Origin: Halomarinibacterium sp041392205
GTDB lineage: Bacteria > Bacteroidota > Bacteroidia > Flavobacteriales > Flavobacteriaceae
DNA: 52,119 bases
Direction: 5' to 3'
Assembly: GCA_041392205.1 (NCBI GenBank)
Contig: JAWKMO010000014.1
Location: 1 to 52,119, forward strand
The position numbers and the translations under genes are program-made. This document shows, one piece after another, positions 24,607 through 34,134 of the stretch. The notes beneath the pieces were generated by a model. That model worked only from the letters and a program-made list of their open reading frames with translations. It made no database searches and had not been told where the DNA came from. Positions within the stretch are counted from its first letter, which is position 1; every line of letters starts with the position of its first letter.

Positions 24607-25290
24607 ATGTCCCAGCCCGTATTAGCGCTTAAAGATGCTTCTATTTTCCAGAGAGAGAGTTTAATATTAAGTGATGTTTCCATAACCATCGAAAAAGGTG
24701 AGTTTGTTTATCTTATTGGAAAAACGGGGAGTGGAAAAAGTAGTTTTATGAAAACACTTTATGGTGATTTGCCTCTAACAAAAGGGCAAGGGCATATTGT
24801 AGGTTTCGATTTACCCACCTTAAAAGAAAAAGACATTCCGTTTTTACGAAGAAAATTGGGGGTTGTATTTCAAGATTTTAAATTGCTAAACGACCGTACC
24901 GTAAAAGACAATTTACTTTTTGTATTGAATGCTACTGGCTGGAAAGATAAGCCTGCCATGGATTCTAAAATTGATGAAGTATTAGATAAAGTGGGGATGA
25001 AAACCAAAAGCTTTAAGTTTCCCTACCAACTATCGGGCGGGGAGCAACAACGGGTGGGAATTGCGAGAGCTTTACTCAATGATCCTGAGCTTATTTTGGC
25101 AGACGAACCTACAGGAAATCTTGACCCACAAACCAGTGTAGAAGTAATGCAGGTGCTGCAGGAAATTAATAAAAATGGAAATACCATTTTAATGGCAACA
25201 CACGATTATGCATTATTGTTAAAATATCCGTCAAAGACTTTAAAATGTGATGAAAATCAGATTTTTGAAGTTGTACAAAAAACCGTGTAA
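24607..25290 (+). CDS. ftsE: Cell-division ABC ATPase FtsE
   Basis: A 227-residue ABC ATPase with Walker A GKTGSGKSS (38-46), Q-loop VVFQDFKLL, signature LSGGEQQR (142-149), Walker B LILADEPTG and H-loop ATHDY. The Q-loop region FQDFKLL and overall length match FtsE, the ATPase that with FtsX activates septal peptidoglycan hydrolases. ftsX is not next to it, as is usual in Bacteroidota. The stop codon abuts the convergent subtilase stop without any gap. Confidence 0.85.
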   Translation: MSQPVLALKDASIFQRESLILSDVSITIEKGEFVYLIGKTGSGKSSFMKTLYGDLPLTKGQGHIVGFDLPTLKEKDIPFLRRKLGVVFQDFKLLNDRTVKDNLLFVLNATGWKDKPAMDSKIDEVLDKVGMKTKSFKFPYQLSGGEQQRVGIARALLNDPELILADEPTGNLDPQTSVEVMQVLQEINKNGNTILMATHDYALLLKYPSKTLKCDENQIFEVVQKTV

Positions 25291-26955
25291 TTAATCGTTC
25301 AAAATACTTGGGTCGCGAAGCACTAAATCACATTCTTTTTTAAGCTTAGGGTTAATTTTTAATGAAATTTTTCCCTTTGCATCGGGTTTCAAAACTGTGT
25401 TTTCTTTTAAAACGATGCTATTTTTAGCGGTAAGCTTAAGTGTGGCACTATCGGTAAATTTTTGGTTTTGAATAATAATTTCTTTCGATAGTGATGTAAT
25501 TTTAAAATCCCAGCGGGAGAAATTTTGATGATCTATATACGCCGTTTCATTTTCATTGTACAACTGAAAAACCATTTCTACCGCATCGCCTGTTTGTAAC
25601 ATGCCAGCCCCATACATTCCTCGATAGGGTGCATTTGCTTCAATATGATCGATATTCCAAGAAGTCATTTTTAAAATTGATTCTACTTCATCTACCGGCA
25701 AACAAGGGTATAATGAAAACATAAGTCCAATGGTGCCAGAAACAAAAGGAGAGGCACCAGAAGTAGTTTCAAATTGATTGTACTTAATGGTATTATTGTT
25801 TAGTAAATATCCTGCATAGCTAAAAATATCTACTGTTGGCGCTAAAATATCTACTTCTTTGTTAAGAACAGCCACACTTTGCGCATACGCAAACTGAATT
25901 CCATTTTCAACTTTATTATCTTTAAAACCTGCAGTCCTCCCAACATAGCCTCTTATATTTACTACATAAGGTTGGTTGGATTCTTTCATATATAGTATGT
26001 TATCTTCGGGTTTTTCATACTTATACATTCCTGAAGAAACCGAAATAACCTTATCATAAGAAGCAGGGTAGTATTTTAATTCCCCTTTATTCCCTTTTAT
26101 CCAATCATCATTCCCTGCGGAAGCGACAATTAAAGTGCCCTTTGCATACATTGAGTCTATAGCTTTTTGAGCTGTTTCAAAATACTTTCTTCCTATCCAA
26201 CTACAATTAATCACACGAGCCCCTTCATTTGAGAGTTCTATTAACTGATTAAAATCCTGGTAATATCCATAATTGGTTGTAAATAGCCCACAATCATAAC
26301 AAACCCCCGGGAATCCATACGCATTATTACCTTGGGCCACAGCGGTAGCGGCTTGGCTTACGCCATGACCATTAGAAAAAGGGGCTTTTCTATAAACTTT
26401 TGTTTTTCCTTTAAACTCAATATTAGTCGAGTCAACCGCACCATCACTAATCCCTACAATAGTATTTTTGGTGCCCGTGGTGTAATACCATGCTTTAGGA
26501 AGATTTAAAAAATCATAATAATCTAAGTTAACTTGAAACCCTAAATTTTCACCCACGGTAGAAGTAAGACCATAATCGTTGGGTTCAAATATTTTTTGTT
26601 CTTCAATGGGTATTTCCTGGCCTTTTATAAAAATTTGAGGTAACTCCTCCAATAATTCTTGTAATAAACTTCCTTTATTACACCTTACAAAAAAAGTTTT
26701 CTGTAAATCTTCTTTTTTAGCATTTCGATAGGTTTTTTTAAAAGAGTATATATCATAGTTAGCTAAAATTTTTTGTAAATCTTGATTTAAACCTGAATAC
26801 TGAAGGACATTATTTTTTTTTTGGAATGGAGGATTAAAAGATTCTTCTTTTGCGGTAATGTAAAACCAATATTCAGGATTTTGAGCTAAAGCTGAATAAA
26901 AAGGAGTTTGAAAAAAAACTATTAAAAGGAATATGTGAAAAACGTTTAATTTCAA
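25291..26955 (-). CDS. Subtilisin-family (S8) serine protease, exported
   Basis: A 554-residue protein with a signal peptide (ending ALAQ), an N-terminal propeptide-like region (about 26-150) and a subtilase domain. The triad is D171 (VGISDGAVDS), H197 (SNGHGVSQA) and S399 (TTSGASPFVSG), with the oxyanion asparagine N282 in ASAGND. The His motif is HGV instead of HGT. A C-terminal beta domain (about 460-554) follows, but the last residues do not look like a clear type IX secretion signal. Probably secreted or periplasmic. Confidence 0.85.
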   Translation of the reverse strand: MKLNVFHIFLLIVFFQTPFYSALAQNPEYWFYITAKEESFNPPFQKKNNVLQYSGLNQDLQKILANYDIYSFKKTYRNAKKEDLQKTFFVRCNKGSLLQELLEELPQIFIKGQEIPIEEQKIFEPNDYGLTSTVGENLGFQVNLDYYDFLNLPKAWYYTTGTKNTIVGISDGAVDSTNIEFKGKTKVYRKAPFSNGHGVSQAATAVAQGNNAYGFPGVCYDCGLFTTNYGYYQDFNQLIELSNEGARVINCSWIGRKYFETAQKAIDSMYAKGTLIVASAGNDDWIKGNKGELKYYPASYDKVISVSSGMYKYEKPEDNILYMKESNQPYVVNIRGYVGRTAGFKDNKVENGIQFAYAQSVAVLNKEVDILAPTVDIFSYAGYLLNNNTIKYNQFETTSGASPFVSGTIGLMFSLYPCLPVDEVESILKMTSWNIDHIEANAPYRGMYGAGMLQTGDAVEMVFQLYNENETAYIDHQNFSRWDFKITSLSKEIIIQNQKFTDSATLKLTAKNSIVLKENTVLKPDAKGKISLKINPKLKKECDLVLRDPSILND

Positions 26956-27072
26956 GAGTTGCTATTTAGAATTTCTAAAATACAATTAAATTTTTACACA
27001 AAGTCTATTTCAGGTTTATTCCCTTTTTTTTTGAATATATTTGTTAAAAATCATTTTTAAAGTATCCTTTAA

Positions 27073-28035
27073 TTGAATACGCTACAAAAACCCATAGATA
27101 TTTCGGTTATTGCCCCTATATACAATGAAGAGGGAAATATAGAAGAATTTACCAATAGGGTTCTAAAGGTATTAAACCAAATGGCTCTCACGTATGAATT
27201 AATTTTTATAAATGATGGAAGCAAAGATCAATCATTACTAAAAATTTTTAAAATCTGTGAAGCCCATGAAAATGTTTTTTTTATAAACCTAAGTAGAAAT
27301 TTTGGACACCAAATTGCGGTAAGTGCGGGTTTAGATCACGTTTCAGGGCAATGCACTGTAATCATTGATAGTGATTTGCAAGATCCTCCGGAGCTTATAC
27401 CCACACTTTATAAGAAATATAAAGAAGGAAATATGGTGGTCTATGCCAGAAGAAATAAAAGAAAAGGTGAGTCTTTTTTTAAGTTATTATCGGCTAAACT
27501 TTTTTATAGAATTATCCGAAAACTTACCACAATTGACATTCCTTTAGACACTGGTGATTTTCGATTAATAGACCAATCTGTTGTAAAGTATTTAAGGCTA
27601 ATGCCAGAAAAAAATAAATTTTTAAGAGGGCAAATTGCTTGGTTGGGATTGCAGCAAACGGCTGTTTTTTATAATCGTGATGAAAGAAAAGTTGGTGTTA
27701 CCGGTTATCCCTTTAAAAAAATGATGCGTTTTGCATTGGACGGTATTACGGGTTTTTCAGAGGTACCTCTTTCTTTTGTCACTCGCTTAGGATTTATCAT
27801 TCTTTTTATTTCATTTTTGGTTATTCTGTATGCTTTTTATTCGCATTATTTTTTGAAAGTGACAATTACAGGTTGGACTTCATTAATGGTAGGTATTATG
27901 TTTATGGGAGGCATCCAATTATTTTGTTTAGGTATTATAGGAGAATACCTAAGCCGAATGAACAAAAATAGCATGAATAGACCGCTTTATATTATTGAAA
28001 AAACCAATTTAGTTAGCCCAAAAGAGAATGCCTAA
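27073..28035 (+). CDS. Membrane-anchored family 2 glycosyltransferase (GtrB/DPM1-like)
   Basis: A 320-residue GT2 enzyme read from a TTG at 27073; there is no ATG before the first catalytic motif. It shows APIYNEEGNI, FINDGSKDQS and the metal-binding DSD in IIDSDLQDPPE (D99-D101), then two C-terminal membrane helices (about 235-295). This is the GtrB/ArnC layout, which loads a sugar onto undecaprenyl phosphate. The next gene overlaps by 8 bp and encodes a multi-pass protein that may use the lipid-linked sugar. A TATATTTG -7 box lies at 27036. Confidence 0.85.
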   Translation: MNTLQKPIDISVIAPIYNEEGNIEEFTNRVLKVLNQMALTYELIFINDGSKDQSLLKIFKICEAHENVFFINLSRNFGHQIAVSAGLDHVSGQCTVIIDSDLQDPPELIPTLYKKYKEGNMVVYARRNKRKGESFFKLLSAKLFYRIIRKLTTIDIPLDTGDFRLIDQSVVKYLRLMPEKNKFLRGQIAWLGLQQTAVFYNRDERKVGVTGYPFKKMMRFALDGITGFSEVPLSFVTRLGFIILFISFLVILYAFYSHYFLKVTITGWTSLMVGIMFMGGIQLFCLGIIGEYLSRMNKNSMNRPLYIIEKTNLVSPKENA

Positions 28036-29617
28036 AATAGCTACAAACAATAGATTCTATTTTGTATTATATGGAATGTGTTGTTTATTGTATATACTTT
28101 TTTTTGGCCCTTATGGATTTGAAGATACCGATACAGGGTATATTTTTGGTACTTCTTGGAATATTTATAATGGGATATTACCCCATCGGGATTTTATTTA
28201 CACTCGCCCTGCAATTCCAGCCTTTGTTCATACGCTATTTTTATATGTTTCTGAAACTTATGGCTACTTATTAGATCGTGCTTTTTTTTATGTGCAAATT
28301 TTTGTTTATAGCTTATTAACCCTAAAGATAATTAACCATAAGATAAATTTAGGCACTTCTTTAAATACATACTTACTTGCCTTAATGGGAGCTATTTTTA
28401 GTATTCATAATTATCCTCCAATGGGTTGGAATACTACAGATGGTGTGTTTTTTTGGATACTGGGAGTGTATTTTATTTTTAACAAAGAAAAAAAGTGGTT
28501 TTGGTTTTTCGGTTCTTTATTTCTGGTATTGGGAACCTTATCAAAACAGTCCTTCTTTTTCATGCCCCTATTTTTAGTAGGCTTCCTCATTTATTTTAAA
28601 GAAAGGGAAAGAATAAAATTTGTTTTCTTATTTACACTTTTTTGGGTGGGTTGTTACCTTGTGCTAAAGCATACGAGTAATTCTCTACTTCCCATGTGGG
28701 AGCAAATATTTAACCGAACCGGTGGTTCGGCCTTAATTGAAGCTAGTATTAAACCCTATTACTTAGCCCTAAAAAATAATTTATTATGGGTTATGATTTC
28801 TTTCCTTATAATTTTTATTTCAAAAAAATGGCTGCCAAAAGAGCTTACTTTTTTACTTATAATAACCGCAATTGCGCTCTATTTTGCAAAATGGTATGTA
28901 TCGCAACCTAGTTTTAAAGTAGTTCCTAACATAACCCAGATTATGCTTTTGTTTTCGGGAGTGGTTTTCAGTATAAAATTTCTGAAAAACAAAAACTACG
29001 GGATTTTACTATTTTTATTACTATTAAGTTGGAGTGCTTCTATAAGTAACGGTTACAGAACTCCTATTCTTTATGCAACTCCTCTTCTTTTAGGAATTTA
29101 TTTGTTTCTTTTTAAAGAAAGCGATTCATTCAAAAACAAGTATGTTCCCTATGCTTCTATCATTGCATTATTAGTAGCATTTACAATAGGGTATCAAACC
29201 CCTTACATGGATAGCAATAGAAGGGAATTAAACAAAGACATGGGAGCCGTTTTTAAGCCTTTACAATTTATAAAAAGTGACGTAGCTACTTTTGAAAAAT
29301 ATCAAGAATTAAAAAACCTAGCCTCTCAATATCCCAATTTTACCGTACTTCCTTCTATGTGCCTCGCCCATTACCTTACCAAAACTGTAAATCCTATTGG
29401 AACCGATTGGGTATTGGATGTTGAAATAAATGATAAAAGCGCTTTACTTTTAGATCAGCTTTACCAAAAAAAGGTAACGCTCTTTATTGAAAAAGAAGTA
29501 ACTCAAGTGTATGCTAAAGAAAACTATAGTATCCTGTTTGCGTTTCAAAACAAATGGCAACTTATTGAAGAAAATGAGTATTTTAACATTTACACCCCTT
29601 TAAATAAAGATAATTAA
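28028..29617 (+). CDS. Multi-pass membrane protein, GT-C-type glycosyltransferase-like
   Basis: A 529-residue protein with about ten to twelve membrane helices and a C-terminal soluble part (about 395-529). The first loop has DTDTGYIFGTSWNIYNG followed by HRDFIYTRP, like the acidic first periplasmic loop and arginine motif of GT-C enzymes (ArnT/PMT type). It overlaps the GtrB-like gene by 8 bp. Together they fit a system that makes a polyprenyl-phosphate sugar and transfers it outside the membrane. No Pfam-level certainty. Confidence 0.65.
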   Translation: MPKIATNNRFYFVLYGMCCLLYILFFGPYGFEDTDTGYIFGTSWNIYNGILPHRDFIYTRPAIPAFVHTLFLYVSETYGYLLDRAFFYVQIFVYSLLTLKIINHKINLGTSLNTYLLALMGAIFSIHNYPPMGWNTTDGVFFWILGVYFIFNKEKKWFWFFGSLFLVLGTLSKQSFFFMPLFLVGFLIYFKERERIKFVFLFTLFWVGCYLVLKHTSNSLLPMWEQIFNRTGGSALIEASIKPYYLALKNNLLWVMISFLIIFISKKWLPKELTFLLIITAIALYFAKWYVSQPSFKVVPNITQIMLLFSGVVFSIKFLKNKNYGILLFLLLLSWSASISNGYRTPILYATPLLLGIYLFLFKESDSFKNKYVPYASIIALLVAFTIGYQTPYMDSNRRELNKDMGAVFKPLQFIKSDVATFEKYQELKNLASQYPNFTVLPSMCLAHYLTKTVNPIGTDWVLDVEINDKSALLLDQLYQKKVTLFIEKEVTQVYAKENYSILFAFQNKWQLIEENEYFNIYTPLNKDN

Positions 29618-29623
29618 AGGCTA

Positions 29624-30511
29624 ATGGTATCTATTTTAATTCCGGTTTATAATTATTCTATAAAAACCCTAGTATGTTTCTTACATAATCAGGCTATAAA
29701 ATGTCATTTTCCTTTTGAAATCTTGGTTTTTGATGATGCTTCCACGCTTCCTTTTCCAGAAAATGAAAGCATTACCCAATTACCAAATTGTTTTTATGAA
29801 AGATCGAAAGAAAATATAGGAAGAACTGAAGCTAGAAATCAATTAGCCAAAAAGGCGAAATATGACTATGCCCTTTTTTTGGATGCCGATGTAATGCCTC
29901 AAAAGGATACTTTTTTGGAAGAATTTATAGATGCCGTCGCAAAGCATCCCGATATTATTTTTGGCGGAATTACTTATGAAAATGCAACTCCTACAAAAGA
30001 TAGATTATTACGGTGGTATTATGGAAAAAAACGGGAATCTTTACCCTTAAAAAGCAGAAAAAAAGAACCCTATCTTTCTATAAATTCGGGATGTTTTTTG
30101 ATAAAAAAAAGCCTATTTCTAAGTTTATCAAGACGTTTAAACTTTCCATTGTACGGACTAGACCTTTATTTTAAAATATTACTTGCAGAAAAAAACGCTG
30201 TCGTGACACATATAGACAATCCTGTATATCATTTAGGAATAGAAACTTCCAAAGATTTTTTAGAAAAATCATTGCGATCTATAGAAACCTTGTTTTTCTT
30301 GGAAAAAAACAATTATATAGAAGAAAATTCGTTCCCCATACAAAGAGCATTTCATCATTTAAAAAAAATTCATTTAATTTTTCTGTTCCAAGGATTTTTC
30401 AACGTTTTCTATAAATTTATAGAATACAACCTGCTTTCCAAACGGCCCATATTATTTTTATTTGATGTGTTTAGACTCAACCATTTTATACGCCTTAAAA
30501 ATGGAAAATAA
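29624..30511 (+). CDS. Family 2 glycosyltransferase
   Basis: A 295-residue GT-A enzyme: VSILIPVYNYS at the start, FDDAS, and the DxD in LFLDADVMP (D87, D89), then FGGITYENATPTKDR. The C-terminal part is helical and basic. It lies 6 bp after the GT-C-like gene and overlaps the next glycosyltransferase gene by 11 bp, so it belongs to the same four-gene plus-strand unit. Sugar specificity cannot be read. Confidence 0.82.
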   Translation: MVSILIPVYNYSIKTLVCFLHNQAIKCHFPFEILVFDDASTLPFPENESITQLPNCFYERSKENIGRTEARNQLAKKAKYDYALFLDADVMPQKDTFLEEFIDAVAKHPDIIFGGITYENATPTKDRLLRWYYGKKRESLPLKSRKKEPYLSINSGCFLIKKSLFLSLSRRLNFPLYGLDLYFKILLAEKNAVVTHIDNPVYHLGIETSKDFLEKSLRSIETLFFLEKNNYIEENSFPIQRAFHHLKKIHLIFLFQGFFNVFYKFIEYNLLSKRPILFLFDVFRLNHFIRLKNGK

Positions 30512-31454
30512 AATTGCTTTTTCTGTTATTATTCCTCTTTATAACAAAGAGAAAGATATTTTAAACACGATTACTAGTCTTTTAAAGCAAACGTATACAA
30601 ACTTTGAGGTAATTGTAGTTAATGATGGTTCTACAGATGCTAGTGAAACTATTGTAAAAAGCATAAAAGATCCACGCATTATCCTTTTTTCAAAACAAAA
30701 TGAAGGCGTTGCAAAAACAAGAAATTACGCCGTAAAAAAAGTAAACACAGAACATATCGTGTTTTTGGACGCCGATGATTTTTGGCATCCTAACCATTTA
30801 GATAATCTATACAATCTTATCCTTTCCTTTCCCAACCACTTATGGTACGCAACTGCTTATGAAAAAAAAGTAACTCATAAATTAATCATTCCTATGAATT
30901 CTCCAGTACTGGAAAAGCCTAAAAACTGGATGGGAAGTATTTCTAATTATTTTGAACTTAGCTTAGCAGACCCTCTTGCTTGGACTTCGGCCGTTTGTTT
31001 TAAAAAAGATTTTTTTACCCAACTTAACGGTTTTAATGCGGCTATTACTATGGGTGCTGGGGAAGATACAGACCTTTGGCTACGGGCTGCATTAGAGGCC
31101 CCTTTAGCATTTTCCTGCACGATTACAGCAAGGCATAACTTAGATTCCAGTAATAGAATTTCCCACGCCCCTACCCTTTTAAGAAAGTATATGAATTTGG
31201 ATAGTTACGAACCTCTTATCCATCAATATCCTTACTTAAAACAGTATTTAGATATTAATCGATTTTTTATTGGTCTTAGCCATAAACTAGCTGGGGATAA
31301 AATATCTTTTAAAAATTACATTCAAAAAATAGATGCGAATAACTTAAGTAAAAAACAAAAAATAATAATGAAACTCCCTAGACCCATACTTCTAATTTTA
31401 TTAAAAATTAAAGGATTTATGACACGGGTAGGAATACAATCAACCACCTTTTGA
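30501..31454 (+). CDS. Family 2 glycosyltransferase
   Basis: Start set at the ATG at 30501 (MENKIAFSVIIPLYNKEKDI); an upstream ATG at 30462 gives a non-family extension. A 317-residue GT-A enzyme with VVNDGSTDASE, the metal motif LDADDFW (D90-D93) and GAGEDTDLWLRA, the acidic acceptor-side motif. It overlaps the previous gene by 11 bp and the convergent fdtA gene by 15 bp. Likely cytoplasmic, adding one sugar to the polysaccharide repeat. Confidence 0.85.
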   Translation: MENKIAFSVIIPLYNKEKDILNTITSLLKQTYTNFEVIVVNDGSTDASETIVKSIKDPRIILFSKQNEGVAKTRNYAVKKVNTEHIVFLDADDFWHPNHLDNLYNLILSFPNHLWYATAYEKKVTHKLIIPMNSPVLEKPKNWMGSISNYFELSLADPLAWTSAVCFKKDFFTQLNGFNAAITMGAGEDTDLWLRAALEAPLAFSCTITARHNLDSSNRISHAPTLLRKYMNLDSYEPLIHQYPYLKQYLDINRFFIGLSHKLAGDKISFKNYIQKIDANNLSKKQKIIMKLPRPILLILLKIKGFMTRVGIQSTTF

Positions 31455-31853
31455 GGCGATAAACTCTTGATATTCTCTAATATAATCTTCTTCTTTATAA
31501 ACATCGCTTACTACAGAGAGGCAAACGGCACCTGAAGAAAAATTCTCTAATTCACGCCAAAGTCCCGGTGGGATATATAACCCCAAATAGGGTCTGTTTA
31601 AATGAACTGTTTTTCGGGAATTGCCATCGTCCAGTACTACATCAAAACTACCACTTACAGCCACTAAAAACTGTTGCAATTCTTTATGTGCATGACCCCC
31701 TCGGATTGCATTGGAAGGGACATCATACAAATAATACACTCTTTTTATACTAAAAGGAATTAAATCTTTTTCTACCACAGAAAGATTTCCAAGCCCTTCT
31801 TCAGAAGCTATTTTGGGGATATTAATAATTTTTGCCTCTGCAATAGTTATCAT
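31440..31853 (-). CDS. fdtA: dTDP-4-oxo-6-deoxyglucose 3,4-oxoisomerase (FdtA/WxcM cupin)
   Basis: A 137-residue cupin matching the FdtA/QdtA group: RGGHAHKELQQF with H54 and H56, then SGSFDVVLDDG and GLYIPPGLWREL. It converts dTDP-4-keto-6-deoxyglucose to the 3-keto sugar, the step before FdtB amination, and makes Fuc3N or Qui3N precursors depending on stereochemistry. It lies 3 bp after a GT4 gene on the same strand. The matching aminotransferase is at 35430-36530 in a separate minus-strand unit. Confidence 0.85.
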   Translation of the reverse strand: MITIAEAKIINIPKIASEEGLGNLSVVEKDLIPFSIKRVYYLYDVPSNAIRGGHAHKELQQFLVAVSGSFDVVLDDGNSRKTVHLNRPYLGLYIPPGLWRELENFSSGAVCLSVVSDVYKEEDYIREYQEFIASKGG

Positions 31854-31856
31854 AAG

Positions 31857-32951
31857 TTATTCATTTAAAAGTACTTGCCATTTTGCTGAAATTTTTTCAG
31901 TGGAAAACTCTTGAATGCTTGCTATGCTATTATTTTTTAATTTATTATACAAAATTTTATCATCTATCATAGATGAAAATGCATTAGCTAATTTAGTTAC
32001 ATTATTATTTTCTACAAGTAAACCATTATGATTATGGCTAATAATTTCAGAAGGACCTGTTTCACAATCAACTGATACTACCGGTGTCCCAACTGATAAG
32101 GCTTCAATTAATACTCTAGGAAAACCTTCAAACCTACTAGTTAAAGCTAAAAAATTGGCAGCTTTCATACAAGGCAAAATATTTGAAGTAAACGGTTCAA
32201 GAGTTACAAAATTTTCTAAATGAAGTCTTTTTATTTCTTCTAAAATAAAGGTTTCATCCGGCCCTTTTCCAAAAATTTTTAAATGCACACCTTTTTCCCA
32301 AATAGTGCTCATTTTATAAGCTTCCAGTAATAGTGTAAAATTCTTTACAAACTGGTCTAAACGTCCTACAAATATAGCAAAGGGTTTCTTTACAGGCTGG
32401 AATGGAATTTCATTATTAATAGTTATGGGATTGTAAATAAAAATTGCTTTCTCGGTACGGTAATATTTGTTAATTTTTATAGCGATTCCTTTAGAAACTC
32501 CAATTATATGGACGCTTTTCTGAATCATTTTTTTGGCAATCCATTCCCACGAGGGGAAATACATTTTTAATTCTGCACTTCGCACTACATAAATTAATGG
32601 AATGTTTTTATATAGGTATTTTAAGTAAATTAATTCTTTGATATTTGTAGATCTTGTACGATTATCGATAATAAAATCGAAATGATGCTTTTTTAAATAT
32701 TTTTTAAAGATTAGTAATCTGTTAATAATCCTAAGTATTTTAATAGTTCCTTTTTTATAAACTCCAAGATTTAATAGTGATCCAGCAAAGGGATAATCGA
32801 CAGCGTCTTTTGTAATGACTATATGAACCGTATGTCCTAGACTTTCTAACATTTGAGAAAGTATGGCAGTAGATCGCTCTGCACCGCCACCTCCTAGTGA
32901 TATTGAAACAATACAAATTTTTTTTGAAAAATTCTCGTTACCTGTGTCCAA
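31857..32951 (-). CDS. Family 4 glycosyltransferase
   Basis: A 364-residue GT-B enzyme: GGGGAERS glycine loop near the N-terminus (20-27), FVGRLDQFVKNF at the start of the second domain, FGKGPD, and the EX7E motif E275-E283 in FEGFPRVLIEALS. It retains configuration in family fashion and acts on the cytoplasmic membrane face. A TATATTTG -7 box (32980-32987) would drive it together with fdtA. Confidence 0.88.
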   Translation of the reverse strand: MDTGNENFSKKICIVSISLGGGGAERSTAILSQMLESLGHTVHIVITKDAVDYPFAGSLLNLGVYKKGTIKILRIINRLLIFKKYLKKHHFDFIIDNRTRSTNIKELIYLKYLYKNIPLIYVVRSAELKMYFPSWEWIAKKMIQKSVHIIGVSKGIAIKINKYYRTEKAIFIYNPITINNEIPFQPVKKPFAIFVGRLDQFVKNFTLLLEAYKMSTIWEKGVHLKIFGKGPDETFILEEIKRLHLENFVTLEPFTSNILPCMKAANFLALTSRFEGFPRVLIEALSVGTPVVSVDCETGPSEIISHNHNGLLVENNNVTKLANAFSSMIDDKILYNKLKNNSIASIQEFSTEKISAKWQVLLNE

Positions 32952-32979
32952 TTAATTGTTGTAATTTTATCTCACACTA

Positions 32980-32987
32980 CAAATATA
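32980..32987 (-). promoter_or_regulatory. Possible -7 element of the GT4-fdtA unit
   Basis: TATATTTG on the minus strand, 28 bp before the GT4 start and inside the 44-bp gap to the divergent glycosyltransferase gene. No -33 match at standard spacing. Confidence 0.4.
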
Positions 32988-32994
32988 GGCGATT

Positions 32995-34134
32995 ATGAGA
33001 ATTCTTCTTGTAGGAGAATACAGTAGGTTACATAATTCATTAAAAGAAGGACTTGTTTTACATGGGCATAGAGTAACACTTATAGCTACCGGTGATTATT
33101 TTAAAGGTTATCCTGCAGATATTTTACTGAAAAGAAAATTTGAAAGTGGGGTTTTAAAAAAAATAAAAGTACTCCTCTACCGAATATTTAAAATAGACAT
33201 TACTTCTGAAAATTTAAAAAAACAGTTTTTTAATCAATCTGAAAAATTAAAAGGGTTTGATGTAGTACAATTAATTAATGAAAGCCCTTTTGGGGCACTA
33301 CCTAAAGACGAAATTAAAATTATTCGGTTCCTTCATAAACATAATGGGAAACTTTTTTTATTGTGTTGTGGTACAGATTACAATAGTGTTACCTATTTAT
33401 TGAACAATAAAACCCGGTACGACATCTTATGGGGTTACAAAAACAAAAGCATTCCTGAAAAAAAATATGAGTTTGCCACAAAATATGTAAAGCCAAGTTT
33501 TAAAGTTTTGCATAAAAAAATACAACCTTTACTCCGCGGTATTATTGCTTCAGATCTTGATTATCATATCCCATTACAGGGAAATTCAAAGTACCTGGGG
33601 CTTATTCCAAATCCCGTTAATGTTGATAAAATTAAAGAACTTCCACTCCAAAGGGACACCAAAATTTCTATTTTTTTAGGAATTAATAAAAATAATTACC
33701 ACACCAAAGGCATTTCGTATTTTGAAGAAGCTTTAGCTATTATAACAAAAAAATATGGGGAATGTGTTTCTGTTACCATTTCTGAAAACATCCCTTATCA
33801 ACAATATATCAATCTCTATGACCAAGCACATATTCTTTTAGACCAAGTACTGGGTTGGGACCAAGGATATAATGCCTTGGAGGCTATGGCTAAAGGTAAA
33901 GTCGTGTTTACAGGTGCTGAAAGTGAGTTTTTAGAGCAATACCAAGTAAAAGAAGATGAGGTATGTATTAATGCACTTCCCGATGTTCCCTATTTAGTAT
34001 CCAAGCTGGAAGACCTCATAATACATCCTGAAAAAATACTGAAAATTGGAGAAAATGCTCGTTCGTTTATTGTGAAACACCACCACTACAGGCAGGTAGC
34101 GGAAACATATCTCAAAACCTGGGAAGAAAATTAA
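32995..34134 (+). CDS. GT-B glycosyltransferase, family 1/4-like
   Basis: A 379-residue protein that starts MRILLVGEYSRLHNSL, a GT-B N-terminus. The second domain has IPNPVNVDKIKEL, FLGINKNNYHTKG, and a C-terminal LGWDQGYNALEAMAKGKVV block in which the usual first Glu of EX7E is replaced, so it is divergent. Transcribed alone on the plus strand; its TAA shares two bases with the TAA of the convergent wzx gene (34131-34134). Confidence 0.78.
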   Translation: MRILLVGEYSRLHNSLKEGLVLHGHRVTLIATGDYFKGYPADILLKRKFESGVLKKIKVLLYRIFKIDITSENLKKQFFNQSEKLKGFDVVQLINESPFGALPKDEIKIIRFLHKHNGKLFLLCCGTDYNSVTYLLNNKTRYDILWGYKNKSIPEKKYEFATKYVKPSFKVLHKKIQPLLRGIIASDLDYHIPLQGNSKYLGLIPNPVNVDKIKELPLQRDTKISIFLGINKNNYHTKGISYFEEALAIITKKYGECVSVTISENIPYQQYINLYDQAHILLDQVLGWDQGYNALEAMAKGKVVFTGAESEFLEQYQVKEDEVCINALPDVPYLVSKLEDLIIHPEKILKIGENARSFIVKHHHYRQVAETYLKTWEEN